Translations under genes and position numbers: made by a program | Part shown: piece by piece, positions 8,808 through 18,480 of the stretch | How the letters are laid out: every line of letters starts with the position of its first letter | How positions within the stretch are numbered: the stretch's first letter is position 1 | Notes under the pieces: generated by a model | What the model saw: only the letters and a program-made list of their open reading frames with translations | Told to the model about the DNA's origin: nothing | Databases searched by the model: none | Origin: an uncultured Porphyromonadaceae bacterium | GTDB lineage: Bacteria > Bacteroidota > Bacteroidia > Bacteroidales > Muribaculaceae | Assembly (NCBI GenBank): GCA_945916235.1 | Contig: CAMEGQ010000003.1 | Span: 1 to 64,000, forward strand | DNA length: 64,000 nucleotides | Direction: 5' to 3'

Positions 8808-9449
8808 ATGAAAATCTCACATTACGCTGCCGCATTCGCAGCGCTTGCAATGGTCACCTCCTGCGCATCCAAGGGGTCAGACGACGCCGCAACCGCCAAG
8901 GAAGAGACCAAAACGGTGAAAGTGGAAGGCGAAAGCTTCACCCCCACCACCAACATCCGATACTACAACATGGATACCGTGATGGCCAACTACGACCTGG
9001 TAAAATCGTTCAACGAGTCCAATCTGCGCACCATGACAGAGCTCCAGAACGCCCAGCGCTCGCGCGAAGGCGAACTTAACCGTCTGGCAGCTTCGATCCA
9101 GCAGAAGATGCAGAACAACGGCTACCTCTCGGAAGCTTCCTACAATGCCGACATGGCAGAGCTCAACAAGAAGCAGCAGGCCGCCCAGAACTATCTCGGC
9201 TCCCTTCAGGCACAGGCTCAGGAAGAGGCTCTGCGTCAGCAGAACGAATTCCTCGACTCGCTCGACAATTTCCTGGCCACCTACAACAAGGCTCACCACT
9301 ACGACGCTATTCTGCTCTACGCTCCCGGCGAACTCTTCAACCCGGCGCTCGACATCACCAAAGATATCGTTGAGGGTCTGAACGCAGCTTACAAGAAGGC
9401 AAATCCCGCCAAGGCCGACGACAAGAAAGCCGACGCAAAGAAGAAATAA
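8808..9449 (+). CDS. OmpH/Skp-like periplasmic lipoprotein
   Basis: This 213-residue protein has a lipoprotein signal peptide ending in the lipobox VTSC (Cys about residue 21), so it is probably anchored in a membrane facing the periplasm. The middle (about residues 60-150) is a long alpha-helical, Gln- and Ala-rich coiled coil as in the OmpH/Skp family of outer-membrane protein chaperones. A beta-strand-like segment, YDAILLYAPG, and NPALDITKDIVEGLN match the conserved C-terminal part of OmpH. The tail is Lys- and Ala-rich. Skp proteins hold unfolded outer-membrane proteins, but the lipoprotein form and exact client are not known here. A strong terminator follows at 9512. Confidence 0.88.
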   Translation: MKISHYAAAFAALAMVTSCASKGSDDAATAKEETKTVKVEGESFTPTTNIRYYNMDTVMANYDLVKSFNESNLRTMTELQNAQRSREGELNRLAASIQQKMQNNGYLSEASYNADMAELNKKQQAAQNYLGSLQAQAQEEALRQQNEFLDSLDNFLATYNKAHHYDAILLYAPGELFNPALDITKDIVEGLNAAYKKANPAKADDKKADAKKK

Positions 9450-9511
9450 GCCGCAATCAGACGCCCTTAGCGTTAAAATTGCGTTAGTATATTAACTGTC
9501 AGCAATTTACC

Positions 9512-9551
9512 ATAGCAATGGCCGCTCCCCAATCCGGGCGGCCATTGCTAT
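9512..9551 (+). terminator. Intrinsic terminator after the OmpH-like gene
   Basis: A perfect 14-bp stem (9512-9525 with 9538-9551) encloses a 12-nt loop. It begins 62 nt after the stop codon. The following T-run is short (TTGCATTTA), so efficiency is uncertain. Confidence 0.75.
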
Positions 9552-9555
9552 TTGC

Positions 9556-9880
9556 ATTTAGGGGAGATCCACCGGCAGTCGCACCATGTCGAAATTCTCC
9601 CACTTAAGGAATTTTGGGTATCAGCTAATGTTAAGCAGCGATATTTCATTGATTATCAACCGGTTGTTGGGGAGCCTCAATACTGTTTACTAAAGGAGGG
9701 TATGAAACAATGTAAAAGTCCAGTCTTTCGCTCGACAACCTCATCATAGAGGGTGTCGTCGCGGAAAGCATGGAATGGTATCTTATGTCGATCCCTAAAA
9801 TCGGGTCAGATGCAAAAACCGGTTGAAAGGTTAAATTATAGAAGCATTTAAAGATCTGATTGTCGATGATTTCATGCAGG
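9556..9880 (-). pseudogene. Possible decayed coding remnant
   Basis: Reverse-strand fragments in different frames look protein-like. One reads FQPVFASDPILGIDIR; the next, in another frame, reads PFHAFRDDTLYDEVVERKTG; a last one near 9556-9610 reads KWENFDMVRLPVDLP before a stop. The stretch is more AT-rich than its neighbours. Frame changes and stops between fragments suggest a degraded gene, and the DDTLYDEV piece loosely recalls six-bladed beta-propeller proteins. I cannot name a family, and chance remains possible. Confidence 0.25.
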
Positions 9881-9892
9881 AAGTGATTCCGC

Positions 9893-10222
9893 GGTGGCTC
9901 CGTAGGTGCCACAATGCCGCAACCCTCGGAGAGGGTTAATAATGTAGCGCATGGGGCAACGCCTTCGTTAAAAAGCTCGCGCCATGGGTGCATAAGTTCT
10001 CACATAGTTAATCACCTTCGTAGATGGTGAATAATGTTAGTTTGTTGATTCGCAAATACATATTATAAGCTTTTCATTTTATTCACCATCTACGAAGGTG
10101 CTGGGATGATGAGAGCCTTTAAACCCCAGAGAGCGAACCACCTACAGTGGCCTCGCTCTCTGCGCTACATTATTGGCCCTCTACGAGGGCCACGACGACA
10201 CCCTCTACAAGGTTGTCATCGA
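9893..10222. repeat. Decayed REP-like hairpin array
   Basis: Several short hairpins are packed here. AACCCTC-GGA-GAGGGTT (9921-9937) and GGCCCTC-TAC-GAGGGCC (10175-10191) each have 7-bp stems and 3-nt loops. Each is joined to the same 13-mer, AATAATGTAGCGC (9938-9950), the second copy being inverted (10162-10174), so they are two copies of one element in opposite orientation. Further hairpins are GTGGC/GCCAC (9894-9912), CACC/GGTG (10013-10029), and a compound one at 10127-10162 with outer stem CAGAGAGCGA and inner CCAC/GTGG. Loops repeatedly contain CTACGA or its inverse. This resembles REP/BIME-type elements mobilised by REP-associated tyrosine transposases, but no such gene is present. Confidence 0.7.
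10013..10100. repeat. Perfect 22-bp inverted repeat
   Basis: The 22 bases at 10013-10034 (beginning CACCTTCGTAGATGGTG) recur exactly inverted at 10079-10100, separated by 44 nt of AT-rich sequence. Each arm is itself a small hairpin. It is part of the REP-like array. Confidence 0.85.
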
Positions 10223-10342
10223 ATGAAAAGCTTTTTAGAATACCCTTTCTTATTTTAACAACCACATTTTTACATTGACCCATAAAATCTCATGGGTTAA
10301 AAGCTTTGGGTAGCGTCAAAGAATCCGGCGCGTAACAGTAAA

Positions 10343-10378
10343 ACACAGGCCGCCCGGGGTAGTCCGGACGGCCTGTGT
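10343..10378 (-). terminator. Intrinsic terminator after apt
   Basis: ACACAGGCCG (10343-10352) pairs with CGGCCTGTGT (10369-10378), with a further CCGG/CCGG pairing inside. On the reverse strand it is followed by TTTTA and lies 43 nt after the apt stop. Confidence 0.8.
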
Positions 10379-10421
10379 ATTGCATATTTTGATAAAATAT
10401 CAGCCTATGATTCGATACGAA

Positions 10422-10940
10422 TCAATACTTAATCAGGGAGGTGACCTCTACGTCGGCGGGGAGGCTGGCGCGGCCGTTGAGGGCCGTAAGCTCAATGATG
10501 AAGTTGACGTAGATCTTTTTGGGGTTCATGCGCTTTACCAGTTCGATAGCGGCAGCCATTGTACCGCCGGTGGCGAGCACATCGTCGTGAAGCACCACCA
10601 CATCGTCGGGTGTGATGGCGTCGCGGTGGATTTCGATGGTGTCAACGCCGTACTCTTTCTGATACGAGGCCTGCAGGGTGTCGGCGGGCAGTTTGCCGGG
10701 CTTGCGCACGGGCACGAAACCGGCGCCCAGTTCGAATGCCAGGATTGAGCCGCCGATGAAACCGCGCGATTCAATACCAACCACCTTCGTGACGCCCTTA
10801 TCACGATACGTCTGCGACAGATCCCATCCGATGATATGGAGGGCACGCGGATCTTTGAACACTGTGGTAAGATCCTTGAACACGATCCCCTTCTGAGGGA
10901 AGTCGATTACGTCGCGTACTTTTGACTTGATGTATTCCAT
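10422..10940 (-). CDS. apt: Adenine phosphoribosyltransferase
   Basis: The 172-residue enzyme converts adenine and PRPP to AMP in purine salvage. The N-terminus (IKSKVRDVIDFPQKGIVFKD) carries the family's FPxxGIxFkD pattern, a flexible-loop segment GIESRGFIGG follows, and the PRPP-binding motif appears as VLHDDVLATGGT near residue 120. Length is normal and the protein is cytosolic. It has a clear terminator downstream. It lies 106 nt after mnmG with the parS site between them, so it may be the last gene of the ybeY-mnmG unit or have its own promoter; I found no convincing -7 box in the gap. Confidence 0.96.
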   Translation of the reverse strand: MEYIKSKVRDVIDFPQKGIVFKDLTTVFKDPRALHIIGWDLSQTYRDKGVTKVVGIESRGFIGGSILAFELGAGFVPVRKPGKLPADTLQASYQKEYGVDTIEIHRDAITPDDVVVLHDDVLATGGTMAAAIELVKRMNPKKIYVNFIIELTALNGRASLPADVEVTSLIKY

Positions 10941-10975
10941 TGTTTATAGTTTTGAATTTGTTTTCTATTTTGATT

Positions 10976-10995
10976 AAATCCCGAACCGGGGATTT
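10976..10995 (-). terminator. Possible weak terminator or hairpin after mnmG
   Basis: AAATCCC (10976-10982) pairs with GGGATTT (10989-10995) around a 6-nt loop. No T-run follows on the reverse strand, so it may instead be an apt leader structure. Confidence 0.3.
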
Positions 10996-11027
10996 TGCTA
11001 AATGATTAATATGTTGCCAAAAAACGA

Positions 11028-11043
11028 TGTTCCACGTGGAACA
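11028..11043. promoter_or_regulatory. parS centromere-like site for ParB
   Basis: TGTTCCACGTGGAACA is a perfect 16-bp palindrome that matches the bacterial parS consensus tGTTnCACGTGnAACa at every fixed position. It sits 3 nt beyond the mnmG stop codon. ParB-CTP clamps load at such sites and spread to organise chromosome segregation; parS sites cluster near the replication origin in most bacteria that have them. The parAB genes are not in this window, and I saw no second copy. Confidence 0.9.
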
Positions 11044-11046
11044 TTC

Positions 11047-12988
<1,942 letters not shown>

Positions 12989-12999
<11 letters not shown>

Positions 13000-13423
13000 A
13001 TTTCAACAATTCCAGGGCCGCATTTTCGTTGGCTTCCATAATCTCACGCTCTCCGGGACCTTTGTCGTTGATGCCGCAGAGATGAAGCACACCATGGATG
13101 ATCACCCTCAGCAGCTCCTGGTCGTAGGTCGAGCCCACGGCCTCAGCGTTGGTGGCCACGGTGTCGAGCGAGATTACCATATCGCCGCGAAGCAGCCGGC
13201 CGCGACAGCGGTCGAAGGTGATGATGTCGGTGTAATAGTCGTGGTTGAGAAACTGGCGGTTGACTTCAAGAATATGGTCGTCGTTGCAAAACTGATAATT
13301 CAGATCGCCGACCATGCGGTCGTGACTTTTGGCTACAGCTTCAATCCATCGGCCCAGGCGGTCGAAGTCGAGCTGAGGCATTTCCACAGATTCAGTCAGC
13401 CAAAGGATTTTTTCACCGGTCAT
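12989..13423 (-). CDS. ybeY: Endoribonuclease YbeY (rRNA maturation factor)
   Basis: YbeY is a metal-dependent RNase acting in 16S rRNA 3'-end maturation and ribosome quality control. The 144-residue protein has the core LNYQFCNDDHILEVNRQFL and TDIITFD segments and the zinc motif HGVLHLCGIND. The usual motif HxxxHxxxxxH has Asp in place of the third His; I recall the same replacement in other Bacteroidota. The ATG at 13423 is chosen because the promoter box at 13502-13509 overlaps the more upstream TTG start and because the family starts about here. It overlaps mnmG by 11 bp. Confidence 0.9.
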
Positions 13424-13501
13424 CGCTAAAGGTTGGACAAGTTGAGTAAATTTGCGGTTAACGATTTCACCGCGACCGGTAATTCCAAGTGAAATTACCC
13501 G

Positions 13502-13509
13502 CAAAGGTA
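13502..13509 (-). promoter_or_regulatory. -7 promoter box of the ybeY-mnmG unit
   Basis: On the reverse strand TACCTTTG matches TAnnTTTG. It lies 78 nt upstream of the ybeY ATG and fixes that start by excluding the TTG at 13504. Confidence 0.55.
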
Positions 13510-13781
13510 GCGAATTCTTTTCAAAAAGACAATTCGCAAATTTTTGAGCAAAATTCCTGCGAAAACCCTGAAAATAAAGCCAAAATTCCCGACCTCCCGC
13601 CCGTTTGATCCAAAATTTTCAATTCTCAGAGCGGTAAAAAAGCCCCGACGTGAGCACATCTCACTGATATATAAGCATTTGCTGGAACATTACGCTTGCC
13701 GGCAAAAACAAGGCAGAAAAATAGCCCGGAGCGCAACATTGACAGAGCCGGTGGCGTTTCAATTAAAAAGGAGCAATTATT

Positions 13782-14639
13782 ATGGAAAACGAACCGAAAA
13801 AGACCGTCAGCGAGCCGAAAAGGACCGATGGAGATTCGAAAGAGAAAGTCATCGAACCGAAAAGGACCGATAGAGATTCGAAAGAGAAAGTCATCGAACC
13901 GAAAAGGATAGTCATCATGGGAGCGACCTCCGGTATCGGACTCGCCGTGGCCGAGCGGCTGTTGGCCGACGGGTGCCGGCTGGGAATAGCCGGAAGAAAT
14001 GCCGAGTCGCTCCGGCAGCTTGAGCAGCGCTGGCCGGGTCAGGTGGTTTACTCCGAAATCGACATCACCGAAGATAAAGCGGTCGGTCGGCTCGAAGACC
14101 TAATCAGTAGGCTCGGAGGTATGGATACATATTTCCATATCTCCGGGGTAGGCTACGAAAACAGCACGATGGCCACGCCGCCAGAAGTGCGAACGATGGA
14201 AACTAACGTCACCGGGTTCGTGCGCATGATGTCTACAGCCTACCGCTATTTCCGCAGCCACGGAGGCAAAGGCCACATCGCCGCCATCACCTCGGTGGCC
14301 GGAACCAAAGGGATCGGCCATCTGGCTGCTTACAGCACTTCAAAACGCGCACAGCAGACCTACCTCGTGGCCCTTGAGCAGCTGGCCAACGAGCAGGGCC
14401 TTTCTATCCGCTTTTCCGACATACGCCCCGGATGGGTTCGCACTCCTCTGCTTGCTGAAGGCGAGAAATATCCGATGCTGATGAGCGTCGATTACGCCGC
14501 GGACCGCATCATCCGAGGCCTTCATCGCCGGGTGACGGTGGTCGACTGGCGATGGGGAATCCTCACCGCCCTCTGGCGCCTCATCCCCAACCGCCTGTGG
14601 GTCCACATGCGCCTCAACACCAACCTCCACCTGAAATAG
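13782..14639 (+). CDS. Short-chain dehydrogenase/reductase with repetitive N-terminal extension
   Basis: From about residue 43 the 285-residue protein is a classical SDR. It has the cofactor motif MGATSGIG, an active-site Ser in ITSVAG, the catalytic YSTSK (Tyr-x3-Lys), and RPGWVRT after it. The substrate is unknown; the HISG segment replaces the common NNAG. Before the SDR core lie about six heptapeptides of the pattern EPKRTDx/DSKEKVI, so the usual start (KRIVIMGATSG) is pushed about 40 residues inward. AAGGAG at 13768-13773 sits 8 nt before the ATG at 13782, and the frame runs through the repeats uninterrupted, so the extension is probably translated. It is highly charged and likely disordered. 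The core SDR is certain; the use of the extension is inferred. Confidence 0.88.
   Translation: MENEPKKTVSEPKRTDGDSKEKVIEPKRTDRDSKEKVIEPKRIVIMGATSGIGLAVAERLLADGCRLGIAGRNAESLRQLEQRWPGQVVYSEIDITEDKAVGRLEDLISRLGGMDTYFHISGVGYENSTMATPPEVRTMETNVTGFVRMMSTAYRYFRSHGGKGHIAAITSVAGTKGIGHLAAYSTSKRAQQTYLVALEQLANEQGLSIRFSDIRPGWVRTPLLAEGEKYPMLMSVDYAADRIIRGLHRRVTVVDWRWGILTALWRLIPNRLWVHMRLNTNLHLK
13791..13916 (+). repeat. In-frame 42-bp (2 x 21-bp) tandem repeat
   Basis: Two 42-bp copies (13812-13853 and 13854-13895) differ at only two positions. A 21-bp half-unit lies before them (13791-13811) and another after (13896-13916). The underlying 21-bp period encodes the alternating heptads EPKRTDx and DSKEKVI. Because the period is a multiple of three, gain or loss of copies keeps the SDR in frame. 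Confidence 0.9.
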
Positions 14640-14661
14640 CTCCCCCGCGACTTTCGATTGA

Positions 14662-14693
14662 TTTGTATAAGAAGGCGAAAAAGCGTAATTTTG
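14662..14693 (+). promoter_or_regulatory. Promoter of the SpmAB gene
   Basis: TAATTTTG (14686-14693) is the -7 box, with TTTG (14662-14665) 20 nt upstream as the -33 element. It lies 40 nt before the ATG at 14734. Confidence 0.65.
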
Positions 14694-14733
14694 CCATATC
14701 AGGGTAAGTGGGCCCGGCAAAATCAGAGACATT

Positions 14734-15966
14734 ATGGCGCTTAATTGGATTTGGATCGCTTTCTTTGTGGTAGCCTTCGCGGTAGCGGTGTTCAAGACCG
14801 TATTCCTGGGGGATATGAGCGTATGGAGCGAAGTGATGGGAGCTTCGTTTCAGTCGGCTGCCACAGCATTCGAGATATCATTGGGTCTGGCGGGGATACT
14901 GTCCCTTTGGCTCGGACTGATGAAAATCGGCGAACAGGCCGGGGTAATCGGCTGGTTCGGCCGATTGATTTCGCCGCTGTTCTGCCGCCTGTTTCCCGGG
15001 GTGCCTAAGGGGCATCCTGCCATGGGGTCGATTTTCATGAACGTATCGGCCAATATGCTCGGCCTCGACAACGCCGCCACTCCGCTCGGCCTCAAAGCCA
15101 TGCAGGAACTCCAGACCCTCAACAAAGAGAAAGATACAGCCACCGACGCCATGATTATGTTCCTGATACTCAACGCGTCAGGACTATGCTTCATCCCCAT
15201 CAGCATCATGATGTACCGCGCCCGGGCCGGGGCAGCCAACCCTACCGACGTGTTCATGCCGATACTTCTGGCCACGTTTATCTCCACGTTTGTAGGCATT
15301 GTGGCGCTCTGCCTCAAGCAGCGCATAAGGCTTACCGACCCGGTGCTGGCGGCATGGCTGGCTGGTATGGCGCTGGTCATCGGCGGCATCGTGTGGATCT
15401 TCAGCGGTATGGAAGGAAGGGCAGTGGAGCGCTGGTCGACATTTTTCGCAAACGCGCTGCTGTTCGGAGTGGTAATATCATTCATATTAGCCGGAGCCAT
15501 AAAGCGCATCAACGTATATGCCACCTTTATTGAAGGGGCTAAGGAAGGATTCCACACGGCTGTCACCATAATCCCCTATCTGGTGGCCATCCTGGTGGCC
15601 ATCGGGATGTTCCGTGCCTCCGGAGCCATGGAACTGATCACCGAGTGGACCACCTCGGCTGTGGCAGCCTGCGGCCTCGACACCCAATGGGTTGAAGCCC
15701 TCCCGACGGCATTGATGAAACCGCTCTCCGGGAGCGGATCGCGCGGCCTGATGGTCGACCTTATGGCCACCCACGGCCCCGATGCCTTCGTCAGCCGTGT
15801 GTCGGCGGCGATTCAGGGGTCAACTGATACCATGTTCTATGTTCTGGCGGTCTATTTCGGGTCGGTAGGCATCAGAAAGACCAGATATGCAGTAGGTTAC
15901 GCTCTGCTGGCCGACTTCTCCGGGACGTTGGCAGGAGTGCTTGCCGCCTACCTGTTTTTCGGATGA
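14734..15966 (+). CDS. Fused SpmA-SpmB-like nucleoside-recognition membrane protein
   Basis: This 410-residue polytopic protein contains two related Gate/nucleoside-recognition domains in one chain, corresponding to the SpmA (first half) and SpmB (second half) proteins of spore-formers. Conserved motifs include NVSANMLGLDNAATPLGLKAM in the first half and KPLSGSGSRGLM with GSTDTMFYVLAVYFGSVG in the second. The fused form is common in non-sporulating Bacteroidota, where its role is unknown; the domain suggests a transport or channel function at the inner membrane. About nine hydrophobic segments are visible. It has its own promoter and is followed 39 nt later by the Kdo/WaaP-like kinase gene. 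Confidence 0.9.
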   Translation: MALNWIWIAFFVVAFAVAVFKTVFLGDMSVWSEVMGASFQSAATAFEISLGLAGILSLWLGLMKIGEQAGVIGWFGRLISPLFCRLFPGVPKGHPAMGSIFMNVSANMLGLDNAATPLGLKAMQELQTLNKEKDTATDAMIMFLILNASGLCFIPISIMMYRARAGAANPTDVFMPILLATFISTFVGIVALCLKQRIRLTDPVLAAWLAGMALVIGGIVWIFSGMEGRAVERWSTFFANALLFGVVISFILAGAIKRINVYATFIEGAKEGFHTAVTIIPYLVAILVAIGMFRASGAMELITEWTTSAVAACGLDTQWVEALPTALMKPLSGSGSRGLMVDLMATHGPDAFVSRVSAAIQGSTDTMFYVLAVYFGSVGIRKTRYAVGYALLADFSGTLAGVLAAYLFFG

Positions 15967-16005
15967 GGATAGTTCTTGCCGACTACATAATTAAAGGAAG
16001 AAACG

Positions 16006-16764
16006 ATGAAAGAAGATATACGACTGGTGGTCAATCCTTCGGTACCTGAGGAGCTACGCTCCGCAATGGAGCGTGTAGTCCGCGAAGGGATGGGGCCGGA
16101 GGCTGAGCTGATCTACGACGGCGGCCGCAACCGCCTGTGGGTAGAAAAGGTGAAGCCAGAGCCGTCAGGAAGCCAAGGGGTCGTGACGGAGATGAACGTC
16201 AAGGCTTTCGGTCTGCCGAAATTTCCCAACAGCCTGATTTACGGCGTGTTCCGCAAGAGCAAAGCGCAGCGGAGCTACGAGCACGCCATGCGGCTGCTCC
16301 AGCTCGGCTTCGACACTCCTCAGCCGATGGGCTACGCCGAGGTGAGGGTAGCTGGCTCTGCCCTACTCCGCCGCAGCTTCTACTTCAGCGCCCAGTTGCC
16401 CTGGCCCAACATGCGCTTCTGGGAATCGGACAAGGACTACGACCATCTGCGCGACGCCTGGGGTGCGGAAATAGCCCGGCTTCACCAAGCCGGAGTATGG
16501 ATGAAAGATCATTCCGCCGGCAACATCCTGCGCCACCGCGACGATAACGGCCACTGGCATTTCGCTTACGTCGACCTCAACCGTATGGCCTTCGGCGTCA
16601 CCGATGAACACCGGCTGATGAAGATGTTCAAATCGGTATCTACGGCGCTGGAATTCACCGTGGCGCTGGCGCGCTCCTACGCCCTCGCTGCCGGCAAAGA
16701 CCCCGACAAGGCCGCTTCCATGGCCGAAAAGATTTACAGGCGCTTCAACCGCCGCAAGCATTAA
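16006..16764 (+). CDS. Kdo/WaaP-like lipopolysaccharide core kinase family protein
   Basis: The 252-residue protein belongs to the protein-kinase-like fold that phosphorylates Kdo or heptose in the lipopolysaccharide core. The catalytic loop is recognisable as GVWMKDHSAGNIL (Asp and Asn), and the metal-binding segment as YVDLNRM. The N-terminal lobe contains VTEMNVKAFGLP with the probable ATP-binding Lys. There is no signal peptide, consistent with a cytoplasmic enzyme. The exact sugar acceptor cannot be told from sequence. It lies between SpmAB and the nucleoside kinase, all rightward with gaps under 40 nt. Confidence 0.87.
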   Translation: MKEDIRLVVNPSVPEELRSAMERVVREGMGPEAELIYDGGRNRLWVEKVKPEPSGSQGVVTEMNVKAFGLPKFPNSLIYGVFRKSKAQRSYEHAMRLLQLGFDTPQPMGYAEVRVAGSALLRRSFYFSAQLPWPNMRFWESDKDYDHLRDAWGAEIARLHQAGVWMKDHSAGNILRHRDDNGHWHFAYVDLNRMAFGVTDEHRLMKMFKSVSTALEFTVALARSYALAAGKDPDKAASMAEKIYRRFNRRKH

Positions 16765-16791
16765 AATGTTCATTATTCATCACTGATACAC

Positions 16792-18462
16792 ATGACACAC
16801 AAAATAGAGATTTTCTGCAAGAATCTGGGGAAGACGATCGAAGTAAGCGGCGGGGAAACCCTGCTCGAAATCGCCGGCCGCCTGGGAATCATGCCCGACG
16901 GGATGCGGCCGATAGTGGCGCTGGTCAACAATAAGACCGAACCGCTGGGATATGCCGTCTACGGCCCCAAGCAGGTGGAATTCCTCTCGCGATCCTCGGC
17001 CCCGGGAACGAGAGCCTACACGCGCTCGCTCTGCATGATGCTCTATTGCGCTGTCAGAAAGCATCTTCCCGACACCCGGCTGCGCATCGAGCATTCCATC
17101 AGCGGCGGATACTACTGCCGCCTGATACCTCAGCCAGCCGATGAGAATATCACCTCTACCCTGCTGGAATCTATGCGCCGGCTGCATGAGCTGGCCCTCC
17201 CCTTCTGCCAGCGCGAGACGCTGTCGACCGAACTCATCGACAAATTCCGCAGCGAAGGGATGGACGATAAGGTGCTCCTGCTTGAAACCATTCAGAATCT
17301 CTACTCATCATACTCCACGCTCGACGGTGTTGCCGACAGCTACTACGGCGCTCTGGCGCCCTCCACGGCCGAAATCGACACCTTCGACCTCAAACCATGG
17401 AAGGAGGGCTACCTGCTGATGGGCGTTGACCGCAAGGAACCTAAGAAGCCGGCTGTATTTGCGCCCCAGGATAAGATGTACGAGGCCTACATCGACCATC
17501 TGCATTTCAACGATGTGATCGGAGTCTCCGACGTAGGCCAACTCAACCGCGAGATAGAGCTCAACCACTCGTCATACCTCATCCAGGTGGCCGAGGCCAT
17601 GCATTCGCGTAAAATAGGGAAGATCGCCGACGAAATCGCCGGGCGCTACCATCAGGGCGGAGCGCGCATCGTGCTGATTGCCGGCCCGTCAAGCTCCGGC
17701 AAGACCACCACTACCAAGCGTCTGGCCATCTACCTTACGACCAATTTGCTGAAGCCAAAGATGATATCGCTCGACAACTATTTCGTCAACCGCGACCTCA
17801 CTCCGCGCGATGCCGACGGCGACTTCGATTTCGAGTCGATATACGCTCTCGACCTCAAAGCCTTCAACGCCGACCTTAGCGCCCTGCTGCGCGGCGAGGA
17901 GGTAGCTCTGCCGACATACAATTTCGAGCGCGGAGAGCGCGTCTACAAGGGCGACAAGATGCGTCTTGACGACAATTCGCTCCTGCTTATCGAGGGTATC
18001 CACGGCCTGAACCCGATGCTCACGGCTCAGATTGAGGAAAAGATGAAGTATCGCGTGTATGTGTCGGCCCTGACCACTCTCTCAATCGACGATCACAACT
18101 GGATTCCCACCACCGACAACCGACTGCTGCGCCGAATCATCCGCGACTATAAATATCGCGGCACCAGCGCCGTAGAGACCATCCGCCGATGGCCGAGCGT
18201 GCGCCGCGGCGAGGAAAAATGGATATTCCCGTACCAGGAAAACGCCGATTCAACGTTCAATTCGTCGCTGCTGTTTGAGCTTGCCGTGATGAAAGATTAT
18301 GCTGAGGCGATTCTGCGCGATGTGCCCAACAATCTGCCGGAATATGCCGAAGCGTATCGCCTGCGCCGCTTTTTAAGCTATTTCAAAGCCATCGGAGAGA
18401 AGGGCATCCCCTCGACGAGTCTGCTCAGGGAGTTCCTCGGCGGCAGCTCCTTCCATTATTGA
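16792..18462 (+). CDS. TGS-domain nucleoside (uridine-type) kinase
   Basis: The 556-residue protein has an N-terminal TGS-like region, a middle segment resembling the threonyl-tRNA synthetase second additional domain (including HSISGGYYC), and a C-terminal uridine kinase/phosphoribulokinase domain from about residue 280. The Walker A motif is GPSSSGKTTTTKRL, followed by SLDNYFVNRD and the LLIEGIHGLN segment typical of uridine kinases. This three-part nucleoside kinase is found across Bacteroidota and Firmicutes; the substrate has not been shown here. It is cytosolic. The last gene of the rightward block, it is followed by a repetitive intergenic stretch. Confidence 0.9.
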   Translation: MTHKIEIFCKNLGKTIEVSGGETLLEIAGRLGIMPDGMRPIVALVNNKTEPLGYAVYGPKQVEFLSRSSAPGTRAYTRSLCMMLYCAVRKHLPDTRLRIEHSISGGYYCRLIPQPADENITSTLLESMRRLHELALPFCQRETLSTELIDKFRSEGMDDKVLLLETIQNLYSSYSTLDGVADSYYGALAPSTAEIDTFDLKPWKEGYLLMGVDRKEPKKPAVFAPQDKMYEAYIDHLHFNDVIGVSDVGQLNREIELNHSSYLIQVAEAMHSRKIGKIADEIAGRYHQGGARIVLIAGPSSSGKTTTTKRLAIYLTTNLLKPKMISLDNYFVNRDLTPRDADGDFDFESIYALDLKAFNADLSALLRGEEVALPTYNFERGERVYKGDKMRLDDNSLLLIEGIHGLNPMLTAQIEEKMKYRVYVSALTTLSIDDHNWIPTTDNRLLRRIIRDYKYRGTSAVETIRRWPSVRRGEEKWIFPYQENADSTFNSSLLFELAVMKDYAEAILRDVPNNLPEYAEAYRLRRFLSYFKAIGEKGIPSTSLLREFLGGSSFHY

Positions 18463-18480
18463 ACCCCAGCTCCGACGCTA

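Noticed and set aside
9893-10222. Insertion sequence
   Set aside because: Repeats and hairpins are present but no transposase frame or paired terminal repeats with target duplication could be found.
10380-10748. 122-codon forward frame opposite apt
   Set aside because: Antisense to apt, overlaps the apt terminator region, and has no motif.
13424-13504. TTG start at 13504 for ybeY
   Set aside because: It overlaps the -7 promoter box at 13502-13509, and the family starts at the ATG at 13423.
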